Origin: Psococerastis gibbosa
Taxonomy: Eukaryota; Arthropoda; Insecta; Psocodea; Psocidae
Assembly (NCBI GenBank): GCA_963971405.1
Contig: OZ020489.1
Location: 1,116,001-1,180,000 of the forward strand
DNA: 64,000 nt
Direction of reading: 5' to 3'
Shown: positions 10,985 through 25,159 of the stretch, piece by piece
How positions within the stretch are numbered: position 1 is the first letter of the stretch
Layout of the letters: every line of letters begins with the position of its first letter
Notes under the pieces: generated by a model
What the model saw: only the letters and a program-made list of their open reading frames with translations
Databases searched by the model: none
What the model was told of the DNA's origin: nothing
Made by a program: the position numbers and the translations under genes

Positions 10985-13713
10985 AGGTGTCTTAATTTTG
11001 CTTATTTAGGCTCACTAAATTGTACTTAACATTGACCACTTGCTCCTGCGTGTACATCGGTGTTAATGTAGCTACAAAAAATTCATTCGACAAGAAAAAG
11101 AAAAATAGCTATTTACTTATTTTATTTTTTTAAAGGTTTTAAAAAGATAAAGGTGTCTTAATTTTGCTTATTTTGGCTCATTGTATTGTACTTAACATTG
11201 ACCGCTTGCTCCTGCGTGTACATCGGTGTTAATGTAGCTACAAAAAATTCATTCGACAAGAATACGAAAAATAGCTATATACTTATTTTATTTTTTTTAA
11301 AGGTCTTGATATGACACGGGTGTCTTAATTTGGCTTATTGTGGCTCACTGTATTGTAGTTAACATTGAACACTTGCTCCTGCGTGTTCATCGGTGTAAAT
11401 GTAGCTAAAAAAAATTCATTCGACAAGAATAAGAAAAATAGCTATTTACTTATTTTATTTTTTTTAAAGGTTTTTAAAGGATATAGGTGTCTTAATTTTG
11501 CTTATTTTGGCTCACTGTATTGTAGTAAACATTAACCAATTGCTCCTGCGTGTTCATCGGTGTAAATGTAGCTACAAAAAATTCATTCGACATGAATACA
11601 AAAAATAGCTATATACTTCTTTTTTTTTTTAAAGGTCTTTAAAAGATATAGGTGTCTTAATTTTGCTTATTTTGGCTCAATGTATTGTATTTAATATTGA
11701 GCAATTGCTCCTGCGTGTTCGTCGGTGTAAATGTAGCTTCAAAAAATTCATTCGACAAGAATAAGAAAAATAGCTATTTACTTATTTTATTTTTTTAAAG
11801 GTTTTAAAAAGATAAAGGTGTCTTAATTTTGCTTATTTTGGCTCATTGTATTGTACTTAACATTGACCACTTGCTCCTGCGTGTACATCGGTGTAAATGT
11901 AGCTAAAAAAAATTCATTCGACAAGAATAAGAAAAATAGCTATTTACTTATTTTATTTTTTTTAAAGGTCCTGATATGACACGGGTGTCTTAATTTGGCT
12001 TATTTTGGCTCATTGTATTGTACTTAACATTGACCACTTGCTCCTGCGTGTTCATCGGTGTAAATGTAGCTAAAAAAAATTCATTCGACAAGAATAAGAA
12101 AAATAGCTATTTACTTATTTTATTTTTTTTAAAGGTCTTGATATGACATGAGTGTCTTAATTTTGCTTATTTTGGCTCATTGTATTGTACTTAACATTGA
12201 ACAATTGCTACTGCGTGTTCATCGGTGTAAATGTAGCTAAAAAAAATTCATTCGACAAGAATAAGAAAAATAGCTATTTACTTATTTTATTTTTTTTAAA
12301 GGTTTAAAAAAGATATAGGCGTCTTAATTTTGCTTATTTAGGCTCATTGTATTGTACTTAACATTGACCACTTGCTCCTGCGTGTTCATCGGTGTAAATG
12401 TAGCTAAAAAAAATTCATTCGACAAGAATAAGAAAAATAGCTATTTACTTATTTTATTTTTTTTAAAGGTCTTCAAAAGATAGAGGTGTCTTAATTTTGC
12501 TTATTTTGGCTCACTGTATAGTACTTAACATTGACCACTTGCTCCTGCGTGTACATCGGTGTAAATGTAGCTACAAAAAATTCATTCGACAAGAATAAAA
12601 AAAATAGCTATTTACTTATTTTATTTTTTTTAAAGGTCTTGATACGATAAGGGTGTCTTAATTTGGCTTATTTTGGCTTAATGTATTGTACTTAAAATTG
12701 AGCGATTGCCGCTGCGTGTTCATCGGTGTAAATGTAGCTTAAAAAAATTCATTCGACAAGAATAAGAAAAATAGCTATTTACTTATTTCATTTTCTTTAA
12801 AGGTCTTAAAAAGATATAGGTGTCTTAATTTTGCTTATTTAGGCTCATTGTATTGTACTTAACATTGACCACTTGCTCCTGCGTGTACATCGGTGTAAAT
12901 GTAGCTACAAAAAATTCATTCGACAAGAATACGAAAAATAGCTATGTACTTATTTTATTTTTTTTAAAGGTCTTGATATGACACGGGTGTCTTAATTTGG
13001 CTTATTTTGGCTCATTGTATTTTACTTAACATTGACCACTTGATCCTGCGTGTTCATCGGTGTAAATGTAGCTACAAAAAATTCATTCGACAAGTATACG
13101 AAAAATAGCTATATACTTATTTTATTTTTTTTAAAGGTCTTGATATGACACGGGTGTCTTAATTTGGCTAATTTTGGCTCATTGTATTGTACTTAACATT
13201 GACCACTTGCTCCTGCGTGTTCATCGGTGTAAATGTAGCTAAAAAAAATTCATTCGACAAGAATAAGAAAAATAGCTATTTACTTATTTTATTTTTTTTA
13301 AAGGTCTTCAAAAGATAGAGGTGTCTTAATTTTGCTTATTTTGGCTCATTGTATTGTACTTAACATTGAACACTTGCTCCTGCGTGTACATCGGTGTAAA
13401 TGTAGCTACAAAAAATTCATTCGACAAGAAAAAGAAAAATAGCTATTTACTTATTTTATTTTTTTAAAGGTTTTAAAAAGATAAAGGTGTCTTAATTTTG
13501 CTTATTTTGGCTCATTGTATTGTACTTAACATTGACCGCTTGCTCCTGCGTGTACATCGGTGTTAATGTAGCTACAAAAAATTCATTCGGCAAGAATACG
13601 AAAAATAGCTATATACTTATTTTATTTTTTTTAAAGGTCTTGATATGACACGGGTGTCTTAATTTGGCTTATTGTGGCTCATTGTATTGTAGTTAACATT
13701 GACCACTTGCTCC
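10985..13713 (+). repeat. Spacer segment between the two large copies
   Basis: About 2.7 kb that opens with the CTCACTAAATTG monomer and CGGTGTTAATG units (11047, 11214), then repeats 5211-7212 at an offset of 6,168-6,169 bp (5211/11380, 6544/12713, 6878/13047). It contains most of the first copy of the 2,334-bp tandem duplication. Confidence 0.78.
11047..13380 (+). repeat. 2,334-bp tandem duplication, copy 1 (14 monomers)
   Basis: Landmarks repeat 2,333-2,334 bp downstream: 11047/13381, 11380/13714, 12212/14546, 12713/15047, 13047/15381. A few single-base differences are seen, for example GTCCTGATATG near 11966 against GTCTTGATATG near 14300. Confidence 0.85.
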
Positions 13714-15714
13714 TGCGTGTTCATCGGTGTAAATGTAGCTAAAAAAAATTCATTCGACAAGAATAAGAAAAATAGCTATTTACTTATTTTATTTTTTTTA
13801 AAGGTTTTTAAAGGATATAGGTGTCTTAATTTTGCTTATTTTGGCTCACTGTATTGTAGTAAACATTAACCAATTGCTCCTGCGTGTTCATCGGTGTAAA
13901 TGTGGCTACAAAAAATTCATTCGACATGAATACAAAAAATAGCTATATACTTCTTTTTTTTTTTAAAGGTCTTTAAAAGATATAGGTGTCTTAATTTTGC
14001 TTATTTTGGCTCAATGTATTGTATTTAATATTGAGCAATTGCTCCTGCGTGTTCGTCGGTGTAAATGTAGCTTCAAAACATTCATTCGACAAGAATAAGA
14101 AAAATAGCTATTTACTTATTTTATTTTTTTAAAGGTTTTAAAAAGATAAAGGTGTCTTAATTTTGCTTATTTTGGCTCATTGTATTGTACTTAACATTGA
14201 CCACTTGCTCCTGCGTGTACATCGGTGTAAATGTAGCTAAAAAAAATTCATTCGACAAGAATAAGAAAAATAGCTATTTACTTATTTTATTTTTTTTAAA
14301 GGTCTTGATATGACACGGGTGTCTTAATTTGGCTTATTTTGGCTCATTGTATTGTACTTAACATTGACCACTTGCTCCTGCGTGTTCATCGGTGTAAATG
14401 TAGCTAAAAAAAATTCATTCGACAAGAATAAGAAAAATAGCTATTTACTTATTTTATTTTTTTTAAAGGTCTTGATATGACATGAGTGTCTTAATTTTGC
14501 TTATTTTGGCTCATTGTATTGTACTTAACATTGAACAATTGCTACTGCGTGTTCATCGGTGTAAATGTAGCTAAAAAAAATTCATTCGACAAGAATAAGA
14601 AAAATAGCTATTTACTTATTTTATTTTTTTTAAAGGTTTAAAAAAGATATAGGCGTCTTAATTTTGCTTATTTAGGCTCACTGTATTGTACTTAACATTG
14701 ACCACTTGCTCCTGCGTGTTCATCGGTGTAAATGTAGCTAAAAAAAATTCATTCGACAAGAATAAGAAAAATAGCTATTTACTTATTTTATTTTTTTTAA
14801 AGGTCTTCAAAAGATAGAGGTGTCTTAATTTTGCTTATTTTGGCTCACTGTATAGTACTTAACATTGACCACTTGCTCCTGCGTGTACATCGGTGTAAAT
14901 GTAGCTACAAAAAATTCATTCGACAAGAATAAAAAAAATAGCTATTTACTTATTTTATTTTTTTTAAAGGTCTTGATACGATAAGGGTGTCTTAATTTGG
15001 CTTATTTTGGCTTAATGTATTGTACTTAAAATTGAGCGATTGCCGCTGCGTGTTCATCGGTGTAAATGTAGCTTAAAAAAATTCATTCGACAAGAATAAG
15101 AAAAATAGCTATTTACTTATTTCATTTTCTTTAAAGGTCTTAAAAAGATATAGGTGTCTTAATTTTGCTTATTTAGGCTCATTGTATTGTACTTAACATT
15201 GACCACTTGCTCCTGCGTGTACATCGGTGTAAATGTAGCTACAAAAAATTCATTCGACAAGAATACGAAAAATAGCTATGTACTTATTTTATTTTTTTTA
15301 AAGGTCTTGATATGACACGGGTGTCTTAATTTGGCTTATTTTGGCTCATTGTATTTTACTTAACATTGACCACTTGATCCTGCGTGTTCATCGGTGTAAA
15401 TGTAGCTACAAAAAATTCATTCGACAAGTATACGAAAAATAGCTATATACTTATTTTATTTTTTTTAAAGGTCTTGATATGACACGGGTGTCTTAATTTG
15501 GCTAATTTTGGCTCATTGTATTGTACTTAACATTGACCACTTGCTCCTGCGTGTTCATCGGTGTAAATGTAGCTAAAAAAAATTCATTCGACAAGAATAA
15601 GAAAAATAGCTATTTACTTATTTTATTTTTTTTAAAGGTCTTCAAAAGATAGAGGTGTCTTAATTTTGCTTATTTTGGCTCATTGTATTGTACTTAACAT
15701 TGAACACTTGCTCC
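13381..15714 (+). repeat. 2,334-bp tandem duplication, copy 2
   Basis: Directly abuts copy 1. At 13381 the sequence returns to the AAGAAAAAG monomer seen at 11047. At the end of this copy (15715) the same position reads AAGAATAAG, so the junction lies in or near the monomer at 13381. Confidence 0.83.
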
Positions 15715-18700
15715 TGCGTGTACATCGGTGTAAATGTAGCTACAAAAAATTCATTCGACAAGAATAAGAAAAATAGCTATTTACTTATTTTATTTTTTTT
15801 AAAGGTTTTAAAAAGATAGAGGTGTCTTAATTTTGCTTATTTTGGCTCATTGTATTGTACTTAACATTGAGCAATTGTTCCTGCGTGTTCATCGGTGTAA
15901 ATGTAGTTAAAAAAAATTCATTCGACATGAATAAGAAATATAGCTATTTACTTATTTTATTTTTTTTAAAGGTCTTCAAAAGATATAGGTGTCTTAATTT
16001 TGCTTATTTAGGCTCATTGTATTGTTCTTAACATTGACCACTTGCTCCTGCGTGTACATCGGTGTAAATGTAGCTACAAAAAATTCATTCGACAAGAAAA
16101 AGAAAAATAGCTATTTACTTATTTTATTTTTTTAAAGGTTTTAAAAAGATAAAGGTGTCTTAATTTTGCTTATTTTGGCTCATTGTATTGTACTTAAAAT
16201 TGACCACTTGCTCCTGCGTGTACATCGGTGTAAATGTAGCTACAAAAAATTCATTCGACAAGAATACGAAAAATAGCTATATACTTATTTTATTTTTTTT
16301 AAAGGTCTTGATATGACAATGGTGTCTTAATTTGGCTTATTTTGGCTCATTGTATTGTACTTAACATTGACCACTTGCTCCTGCGTGTTCATCGGTGTAA
16401 ATGTAGCTAAAAAAAATTCATTCGACAAGAATAAGAAAAATAGCTATTTACTTATTTTATTTTTTTTAAAGGTCTTGATATGACATGAGTGTCTTAATTT
16501 TGCTTATTTTGGCTCATTGTATTGTACTTAACATTGTACAATTGCTACTGCGTGTTCATCGGTGTAAATGTAGCTAAAAAAAATTCATTCGACAAGAATA
16601 AGAAAAATAGCTATTTACTTATTTTATTTTTTTTAAAGGTTTAAAAAAGATATAGGCGTCTTAATTTTGCTTACTTAGGCTCATTGTATTGTACTTAACA
16701 TTGACCACTTGCTCCTGCGTGTTCATCGGTGTAAATGTAGCTAAAAAAAATTCATTCGACAAGAATAAGAAAAATAGCTATTTACTTATTTTATTTTTTT
16801 TAAAGGTCTTCAAAAGATAGAGGTGTCTTAATTTTGCTTATTTTGGCTCATTGTATAGTACTTAACATTGACCACTTGCTCCTGCGTGTACATCGGTGTA
16901 AATGTAGCTACAAAAAATTCATTCGACAAGAATAAAAAAAATAGCTATTTATTTATTTTATTTTTTTTAAAGGTCTTGATACGATAAGGGTGTCTTAATT
17001 TGGCTTATTTTGGCTTAATGTATTGTACTTAAAATTGAGCGATTGCCGCTGCGTGTTCATCGGTGTAAATGTAGCTTAAAAAAATTCATTCGACAAGAAT
17101 AAGAAAAATAGCTATTTACTTATTTTATTTTTTTAAAGGTCTTAAAAAGATAAAGGTGTCTTAATTTTGCTTTTTTAGGTACATTGCGTAGTACTTAACA
17201 TTGAGCAATTGCTCCTGCGTGTTCATCGGTGTAAATGTAGCTACAAAAAATTCATTCGACAAGTATAAGAAAAATAGCTATTTACTTATTTTATTTTTTT
17301 TAAAGGTCTTCAAAAGATAGAGGTGTCTTAATTTTGCTTATTTTGGCTCATTGTATTGTATTTAACATTGACCACTTGCTCCTGCGTGTACATCGGTGTA
17401 AAGGTAGCTACAAAAAATTCATTCGACAAGAATAAGAAAAATAGCTATTTACTTATTTTATTTTTTTTAAAGGTTTTTAAAAGATAGAGGTGTCTTAGTT
17501 TTGCTTATTTTGGCTCATTCTATTGTACTTAACATTGAGCAATTGTTCCTGCGTGTTCATCGGTGTAAATGTAGTTAAAAAAAATTCATTCGACATGAAT
17601 AAGAAATATAGCTATTTACTTATTTTATTTTTTTAAAGGTCTTCAAAAGATATAGGTGTCTTAATTTTGCTTATTTAGGCTCATTAAATTGTACTTAACA
17701 TTGACCACTTGCTCCTGCGTGTACATCGGTGTAAATGTAGCTACAAAAAATTCATTCGACAAGAAAAAGAAAAATAGCTATTTACTTATTTTATTTTTTT
17801 AAAGGTTTTAAAAAGATAAAGGTGTCTTAATTTTGCTTATTTTGGCTCATTGTATTGTACTTAACATTGACCACTTGCTCTTGCGTGTACATCGGTGTAA
17901 ATGTAGCTACAAAAAATTCATTCGACAAGAATACGAAAAATAGCTATATACTTATTTTATTTTTTTTAAAGGTCTTGATATGACACGGGTGTCTTAATTT
18001 GGCTTATTTTGGCTCATTGTATTGTACTTAACATTGACCACTTGCTCCTGCGTGTTCATCGGTGTAAATGTAGCTAAAAAAAATTCATTCGACAAGAATA
18101 AGAAAAATAGCTATTTACTTATTTTATTTTTTTTAAAGGTTTTAAAAGGATATAGGTGTCTTAATTTTGCTTATTTTGGCTCATTGTATTGTACTTAACA
18201 TTGAGCAAGTGTTCCTGCGTGTTCATCGGTGTAAATGTAGCTAAAAAAAATTCATTCGACAAGAATAAGAAAAATAGCTATTTACTTATTTTATTTTTTT
18301 TAAAGGTCTTTAAAAGATATAGGTGTCTTAATTTTGCTTGTTTAGGCTCACTGTATTGTAGTTAACATTAACCAATTGCTCCTGCGTGTTCATCGGTGTA
18401 AATGTAGCTACTAAAAATTCATTCGACAAGAATACAAAAAATAGCTATATACTTCTTTTTTTTTTTTAAAGGTCTTTAAAAGATATAGGTGTCTTAATTT
18501 TGCTTATTTTGGCTCAATGTATTGTATTTAATATTGAGCAATTGCTCCTGCGTGTTCGTCGGTGTAAATGTAGCTTAAAAAAATTCATACGGCAAGAATA
18601 CGAAAAATAGCTATTTACTTATTTTATTTTTTTTAAAGGTCTTGAAAAGATAAAGGTGTCTTAATTTTGCTTATTTTGGCTCATTGTATTGTACTTGACA

Positions 18701-19487
18701 TTGAGCACTTGCTCCTGCGTGTTCATCGGTTTAAATGTTGCTAAAAAAAATTCATTCGACAAGAATAAAAAAAATAGCTATTTACTTATTTTATTTTTTT
18801 TAAAGGTCTTGATATGACACGGGTGTCTTAATTTTGCTTATTTTGGCTCAATGTATTGTACTTAACATTGAGCAATTGTTCCTGCGTGTTCATCGGTGTA
18901 AATGTAGCTAAAAAAAATTCATTCGACAAGAATAAGAAAAATAGCTATTTACTTATTTTATTTTCTTTAAAGGTCTTAAAAAGATATAGGTGTCTTAATT
19001 TTGCTTATTTAGGCTCATTGTATTATACTTAACATTGGCCACTTGCTCCTGCGTGTTCATCGGTGTAAATGTAGCTACAAAAAATTCATTCGACAAGAAT
19101 ACGAAAAATAGCTATATACTTATTTTATTTTTTTTAAAGGTCTTGATATGACACGGGTCTCTTAATTTGGCTTATATAGATTCATTGTATTGTAATAAAC
19201 ATTGGGCAATTGCTCCTGCGTGTTCATCGGTGTAAATGTGGCTAAAAAAAATTCATTCGACAAGAATATGAAAAATAGCTATTTACTTATTTTATTTTTT
19301 TAAAGGTTTTAAAAAGATATAGGTGTCCTAATTTTGCTTATTTTGGCTCATTGTATTGTACTTGACATTGAGCAATTGCTCCTGCGTGTTCATCGGTTTA
19401 AATGTTGCTAAAAACAATTCATTCGACAAGAATAAGAAAAATAGCTATTTACTTATTTTATTTTTTTTAAAGGTCTTCAAAAGATAG
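13714..19487 (+). repeat. Large duplication, right copy (8,503-bp offset)
   Basis: Matches 5211-10984 landmark by landmark at 8,503 bp. Visible differences are single bases, such as CATTGTATTG near 19181 against CATCGTATTG near 10680. The copy ends inside a monomer at GTCTTCAAAAGATA. Confidence 0.85.
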
Positions 19488-21472
19488 AGGTGTCTTAATT
19501 TTGCTTATTTTGGCTCATTGTATTGTACTTAACATTGACCACTTGCTCCTGCGTGTACATCGGTGTAAATGTAGCTACAAAAAATTCATTCGACAAGAAT
19601 AAAAAAAATAGCTATTTACTTATTTTATTTTTTTTAAAGGTCTTGATATGATAAGTGTGTCTTAATTTGGCTTATTTTGGCTTAATGTATTGTACTTAAA
19701 ATTGAGCGATTGCCGCTGCGTGTTCATCGGTGTAAATGTAGCTTAAAAAAATTCATTCGACAAGAATAAGAAAAATAGCTATTTACTTATTTTATTTTTT
19801 TAAAGGTCTTAAAAAGATAAAGGTGTCTTAATTTTGCTTTTTTAGGTACATTGCGTAGTACTTAACATTGAGCAATTGCTCCTGCGTGTTCATCGGTGTA
19901 AATGTAGCTACAAAAAATTCATTCGACAAGTATACGAAAAATAGCTATATACTTATTTTATTTTTTTTAAAGGTCTTGATATGACACGGGTGTCTTAATT
20001 TGGCTAATTGTGGCTCATTGTATTGTACTTAACATTGACCACTTGCTCCTGCGTGTTCATCGGTGTAAATGTAGCTAAAAAAAATTCATTCGACAAGAAT
20101 AAGAAAAATAGCTATATACTTATTTTATTTTTTTTAAAGGTCTTCAAAAGATAGAGGTGTCTTAATTTTGCTTATTTTGGCTCATTGTATTGTACTTAAC
20201 ATTGACCACTTGCTCCTGCGTGTACATCGGTGTAAAGGTAGCTACAAAAAATTCATTCGACAAGAATAAGAAAAATAGCTATTTACTTATTTTATTTTTT
20301 TTAAAGGTTTCAAAAAGATAGAGGTGTCTTAATTTTGCTTATTTTGGCTCATTGTATTGTACTTAACATTGAGCAATTGCTCCTGCGTGTTCATCGGTGT
20401 AAAGGTAGTTAAAAAAAATTCATTCGACATGAATAAGAAATATAGCTATTTACTTATTTTATTTTTTTTAAAGGTCTTCAAAAAGATAGAGGTGTCTTAA
20501 TTTTGCTTATTTTGGCTCATTGTATTGTACTTAACATTGAGCAATTGTTCTTGCGTGTTCATCGGTGTAAATGTAGTTAAAAAAAATTCATTCGACATGA
20601 ATAAGAAATATAGCTATTTACTTATTTTATTTTTTTTAAAGGTCTTCAAAAGATATAGGTGTCTTAATTTTGCTTATTTAGGCTCACTAAATTGTACTTA
20701 ACATTGACCACTTGCTCCTGCGTGTACATCGGTGTTAATGTAGCTACAAAAAATTCATTCGACAAGAAAAAGAAAAATAGCTATTTACTTATTTTATTTT
20801 TTTAAAGGTTTTAAAAAGATAAAGGTGTCTTAATTTTGCTTATTTTGGCTCATTGTATTGTACTTAACATTGACCGCTTGCTCCTGCGTGTACATCGGTG
20901 TTAATGTAGCTACAAAAAATTCATTCGACAAGAATACGAAAAATAGCTATATACTTATTTTATTTTTTTTAAAGGTCTTGATATGACACGGGTGTCTTAA
21001 TTTGGCTTATTGTGGCTCATTGTATTGTAGTTAACATTGACCACTTGCTCCTGCGTGTTCATCGGTGTAAATGTAGCTAAAAAAAATTCATTCGACAAGA
21101 ATAAGAAAAATAGCTATTTACTTATTTTATTTTTTTTAAAGGTTTTTAAAGGATATAGGTGTCTTAATTTTGCTTATTTTGGCTCACTGTATTGTAGTAA
21201 ACATTAACCAATTGCTCCTGCGTGTTCATCGGTGTAAATGTAGCTACAAAAAATTCATTCGACATGAATACAAAAAATAGCTATATACTTCTTTTTTTTT
21301 TTTAAAGGTCTTTAAAAGATATAGGTGTCTTAATTTTGCTTATTTTGGCTCAATGTATTGTATTTAATATTGAGCAATTGCTCCTGCGTGTTCGTCGGTG
21401 TAAATGTAGCTTCAAAAAATTCATTCGACAAGAATAAGAAAAATAGCTATTTACTTATTTTATTTTTTTAAA
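19488..21472 (+). repeat. Block II terminal segment with seven extra monomers
   Basis: The right-hand continuation differs from 10985 onward by about 1,169 extra bp (seven monomers) before the CTCACTAAATTG unit at 20683; the homologous unit is at 11011. The extra part includes TGCGTAGTAC (19852), GCTAATTGTGG and GTGTAAAGGTAG variants. After 20683 it follows 11011-11760 until about 21473, where block III types start. Confidence 0.75.
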
Positions 21473-22049
21473 GGTCATGATATGATAAGGGTGTCTTAAT
21501 TTTGCTTATTTTGGCTCATTGTATTGTACTTAACATTGAGCAATTGCTCCTGCGTGTTCATCGGTGTAAATGTAGCTAAAACAAATTCATTCGACAAGAA
21601 TAAGAAAAATAGCTATTTACTTATTTTATTTTTTTAAAGGTTTTAAAATGATATAGGTGTCTTAATTTTGCTTATTTTGGCTCATTGTATCGTACTTGAT
21701 ATTAAACAATTGCTCCTGCGTGTTCATCGGTTTAAGGGTTGCTAAAAAAATTCATTCGACAAGAATAAGAAAAATAGCTATTTACTTATTTTATTTTTTT
21801 TAAAGGTCCTTAAAAGATATAGGTGTGTTAATTTTGCTTATTTATGCTCATTGTATTGTACTTAACATTGACCAGTTGCTCGTGCGTGTTCATCGGTGTA
21901 AATGTAGCTACAAAAAATTCATTCGACAAGAATAAGAAAAATAGCTATATACTTATTTTATTTTTTTTAAAGGTCTTGATATGACACGGGTGTCTTAATT
22001 TTGCTTATTTTGGCTCATTGTATTGAAGTGAACATTGAGCAATTGCTCC

Positions 22050-25000
22050 GGCGTGTTCATCGGTGTAAATGTAGCTAAAAAAAATTCATTCGACAAGAAT
22101 AAGAAAAATAGCTATTTTCTTATTTTATTTTTTTTAAAGGTTTTAAAAAGATGTAGGTGTCTTAATTTTGCTTATTTTGGCTCAATGTATTGTACTTAAC
22201 ATTGAGCAATTGTTCCTGCGTTTTCATCGGTGTAAATGTAGCTAAAAAAAATTCATTCGACAAGAATAAGAAAAATAGATATTTACTTATTTTATTTTTT
22301 TTAAAGGTCTTAAAAAGATATAGGTGTCTTAATTTTGCTTATTTTGGCTCAATGTATTGTAGTTAACATTGACCAATTGCTCCTGCGTGTTCATCGGTGT
22401 AAATGTAGCTACAAAAAATTCATTCGACAAGAATACGAAAAATAGCTATATACTTATTTTATTTTTCTTAAAGGTCATGATACGACACGGGTGTCTTAAT
22501 TTGGCTTATTTTGGCTCACTGTATTGTAATTAACATTGAGCAATTGCTCCTGCGTGTTCATCGGTGTAAATGTAGCTACAAAAAATTCATTCGACAAGAA
22601 TACAAAAAATAGCTATATACTTCTTTTTTTTTTAAAGGTCTTTAAAAGATATAGGTGTCTTAATTTTGCTTATTTTGGCTCAATGTATTGTATTTAATAT
22701 TGAGCAATTGCTCCTGCGTGTTCGTCGGTGTAAATGTAGCTTAAAAAAATTCATACGGCAAGAATACGAAAAATAGCTATTTACTTATTTTATTTTTTTT
22801 AAAGGTCTTGAAAAGATATGGGTGTCTTAATATTGCTTACTTTGGCCCGCTGTACTGTATTTAACATTAGGCAATTGCTCCAGCGTGTTCATCGGTGTAA
22901 ATGTAGCTACAAAAAATTCATTCGACAAGAATAAGAAAAATAGCTATTTACTTATTTTATTTTTTTAAAGGTTTTAAAAAGATATAGGTGTCTTAATTTT
23001 GCTTATTTTGGCTCATTGTATTGTACTTGACATTGAGCACTTGCTCCTGCGTGTTCATCGGTTTAAATGTTGCTAAAAAAAATTCATTCGACAAGAATAA
23101 AAAAAATAGCTATTTACTTATTTTATTTTTTTTAAAGGTCTTGATATGACACGGGTGTCTTAATTTTGCTTATTTTGGCTCAATGTATTGTACTTAACAT
23201 TGAGCAATTGTTCCTGCGTGTTCATCGGTGTAAATGTAGCTAAAAAAAATTCATTCGACAAGAATAAGAAAAATAGCTATTTACTTATTTTATTTTCTTT
23301 AAAGGTCTTAAAAAGATATAGGTGTCTTAATTTTGCTTATTTTGGCTCATTGTATTGTACTTAACATTGAGCAATTGTTCCTGCGTGTTCATCGGTGTAA
23401 ATGTAGTTAAAAAAAATTCATTCGACATGAATAAGAAATATAGCTATTTACTTATTTTATTTTTTTTAAAGGTCTTCAAAAGATATAGGTGTCTTAATTT
23501 TGATTATTTAGGCTCACTAAATTGTACTTAACATTGACCACTTGCTCCTGCGTGTACATCGGTGTTAATGTAGCTACAAAAAATTCATTCGACAAGAAAA
23601 AGAAAAATAGCTATTTACTTATTTTATTTTTTTAAAGGTTTTAAAAAGATAAAGGTGTCTTAATTTTGCTTATTTTGGCTCATTGTATTGTACTTAACAT
23701 TGACCGCTTGCTCCTGCGTGTACATCGGTGTTAATGTAGCTACAAAAAATTCATTCGACAAGAATACGAAAAATAGCTATATACTTATTTTATTTTTTTT
23801 AAAGGTCTTGATATGACACGGGTGTCTTAATTTGGCTTATTGTGGCTCATTGTATTGTAGTTAACATTGACCACTTGCTCCTGCGTGTTCATCGGTGTAA
23901 ATGTAGCTAAAAAAAATTCATTCGACAAGAATAAGAAAAATAGCTATTTACTTATTTTATTTTTTTTAAAGGTTTTAAAAGGATATAGGTGTCTTAATTT
24001 TGCTTATTTTGGCTCACTGTATTGTAGTTAACATTAACCAATTGCTCCTGCGTGTTCATCGGTGTAAATGTAGCTACAAAAAATTCATTCGATATGAATA
24101 CAAAAAATAGCTATATACTTCTTTTTTTTTTTTAAAGGTCTTTAAAAGATATAGGTGTCTTAATTTTGCTTATTTTGGCTCAATGTATTGTATTTAATAT
24201 TGAGCAATTGCTCCTGCGTGTTCGTCGGTGTAAATGTAGCTTAAAAAAATTCATACGGCAAGAATACGAAAAATAGCTATTTACTTATTTTATTTTTTTT
24301 AAAGGTCTTGAAAAGATATCGGTGTCTTAATATTGCTTATTTTGGCTCACTGTACTGTATCTAACATTAGGCAATTGCTCCAGCGTGTTCATCGGTGTAA
24401 ATGTAGCTTCAAAAAATTCATTCGACAAGAATAAGAAAAATAGCTATTTACTTATTTTATTTTTTTAAAGGTCATGATATGATAAGGGTGTCTTAATTTT
24501 GCTTATTTTGGCTCATTGTATTGTACTTAACATTGAGCAATTGCTCCTGCGTGTTCATCGGTGTAAATGTAGCTAAAACAAATTCATTCGACAAGAATAA
24601 GAAAAATAGCTATTTACTTATTTTATTTTTTTAAAGGTTTTAAAAAGATATAGGTGTCTTAATTTTGCTTATTTTGGCTCAATGTATCGTACTTGATATT
24701 AAACAATTGCTCCTGCGTGTTCATCGGTTTAAGGGTTGCTAAAAAAAATTCATTCGACAAGAATAAGAAAAATAGCTATTTACTTATTTTATTTTTTTTA
24801 AAGGTCCTAAAAAGATATAGGTGTGTTAATTTTGCTTATTTATGCTCATTGTATTGTACTTAACATTGACCAGTTGCTCGTGCGTGTTCATCGGTGTAAA
24901 TGTAGCTACAAAAAATTCATTCGACAAGAATAAGAAAAATAGCTATATACTTATTTTATTTTTTTTAAAGGTCTTGATATGACACGGGTGTCCTAATTTT

Positions 25001-25159
25001 GCTTATTTTGGCTCATTGTATTGAAGTGAACATTGAGCAATTGCTCCGGCGTGTTCATCGGTGTAAATGTAGCTAAAAAAAATTCATTCGACAAGAATAA
25101 GAAAAATAGCTATTTTCTTATTTTATTTTTTTTAAAGGTTTTAAAAAGATGTAGGTGTC
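22050..25159 (+). repeat. Block III HOR copy at 22 kb (about 18 monomers)
   Basis: Type order: CCGGCG, GCGTTTTCATCGG, GATACGACACGGG, CTTCTTTTTT, GTTCGTCGG with CATACGGC, GGCCCGCTG, CGGTTTAAATG, TTTTCTTTAAAGG, TAGTTAAA, TGTTAATG (twice), TTATTGTGG, GATATGAATAC, GTTCGTCGG, CTCCAGCG, AAAACAAATTC, TTTAAGGGTTGC, TATGCTC. The next CCGGCG monomer (25048) is broken off at about 25160 by block II-type sequence. This is the left member of the ~9-kb duplication for this type order. Confidence 0.8.

Larger units (their letters stand above)
4606..21472 (+). repeat. Block II: 12- and 14-monomer HOR domain
   Basis: Typical signatures are the box variant TGCGTGTACATCGG, tails GACCACTTGCTCC, GCGATTGCCGCTGCG, CACTTGATCC and GCTACTGCG, and 3' segments GTCTTCAAAAGATAGAGG and GACATGAGTG. 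GATTGCCGCTGCG monomers lie at 6544, 8547, 12713, 15047, 17050 and 19717, giving spacings of 2003, 4166, 2334, 2003 and 2667. The downstream edge is set at about 21473, where the GGTCATGATATGATAAGGG segment of block III first appears. Confidence 0.85.
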
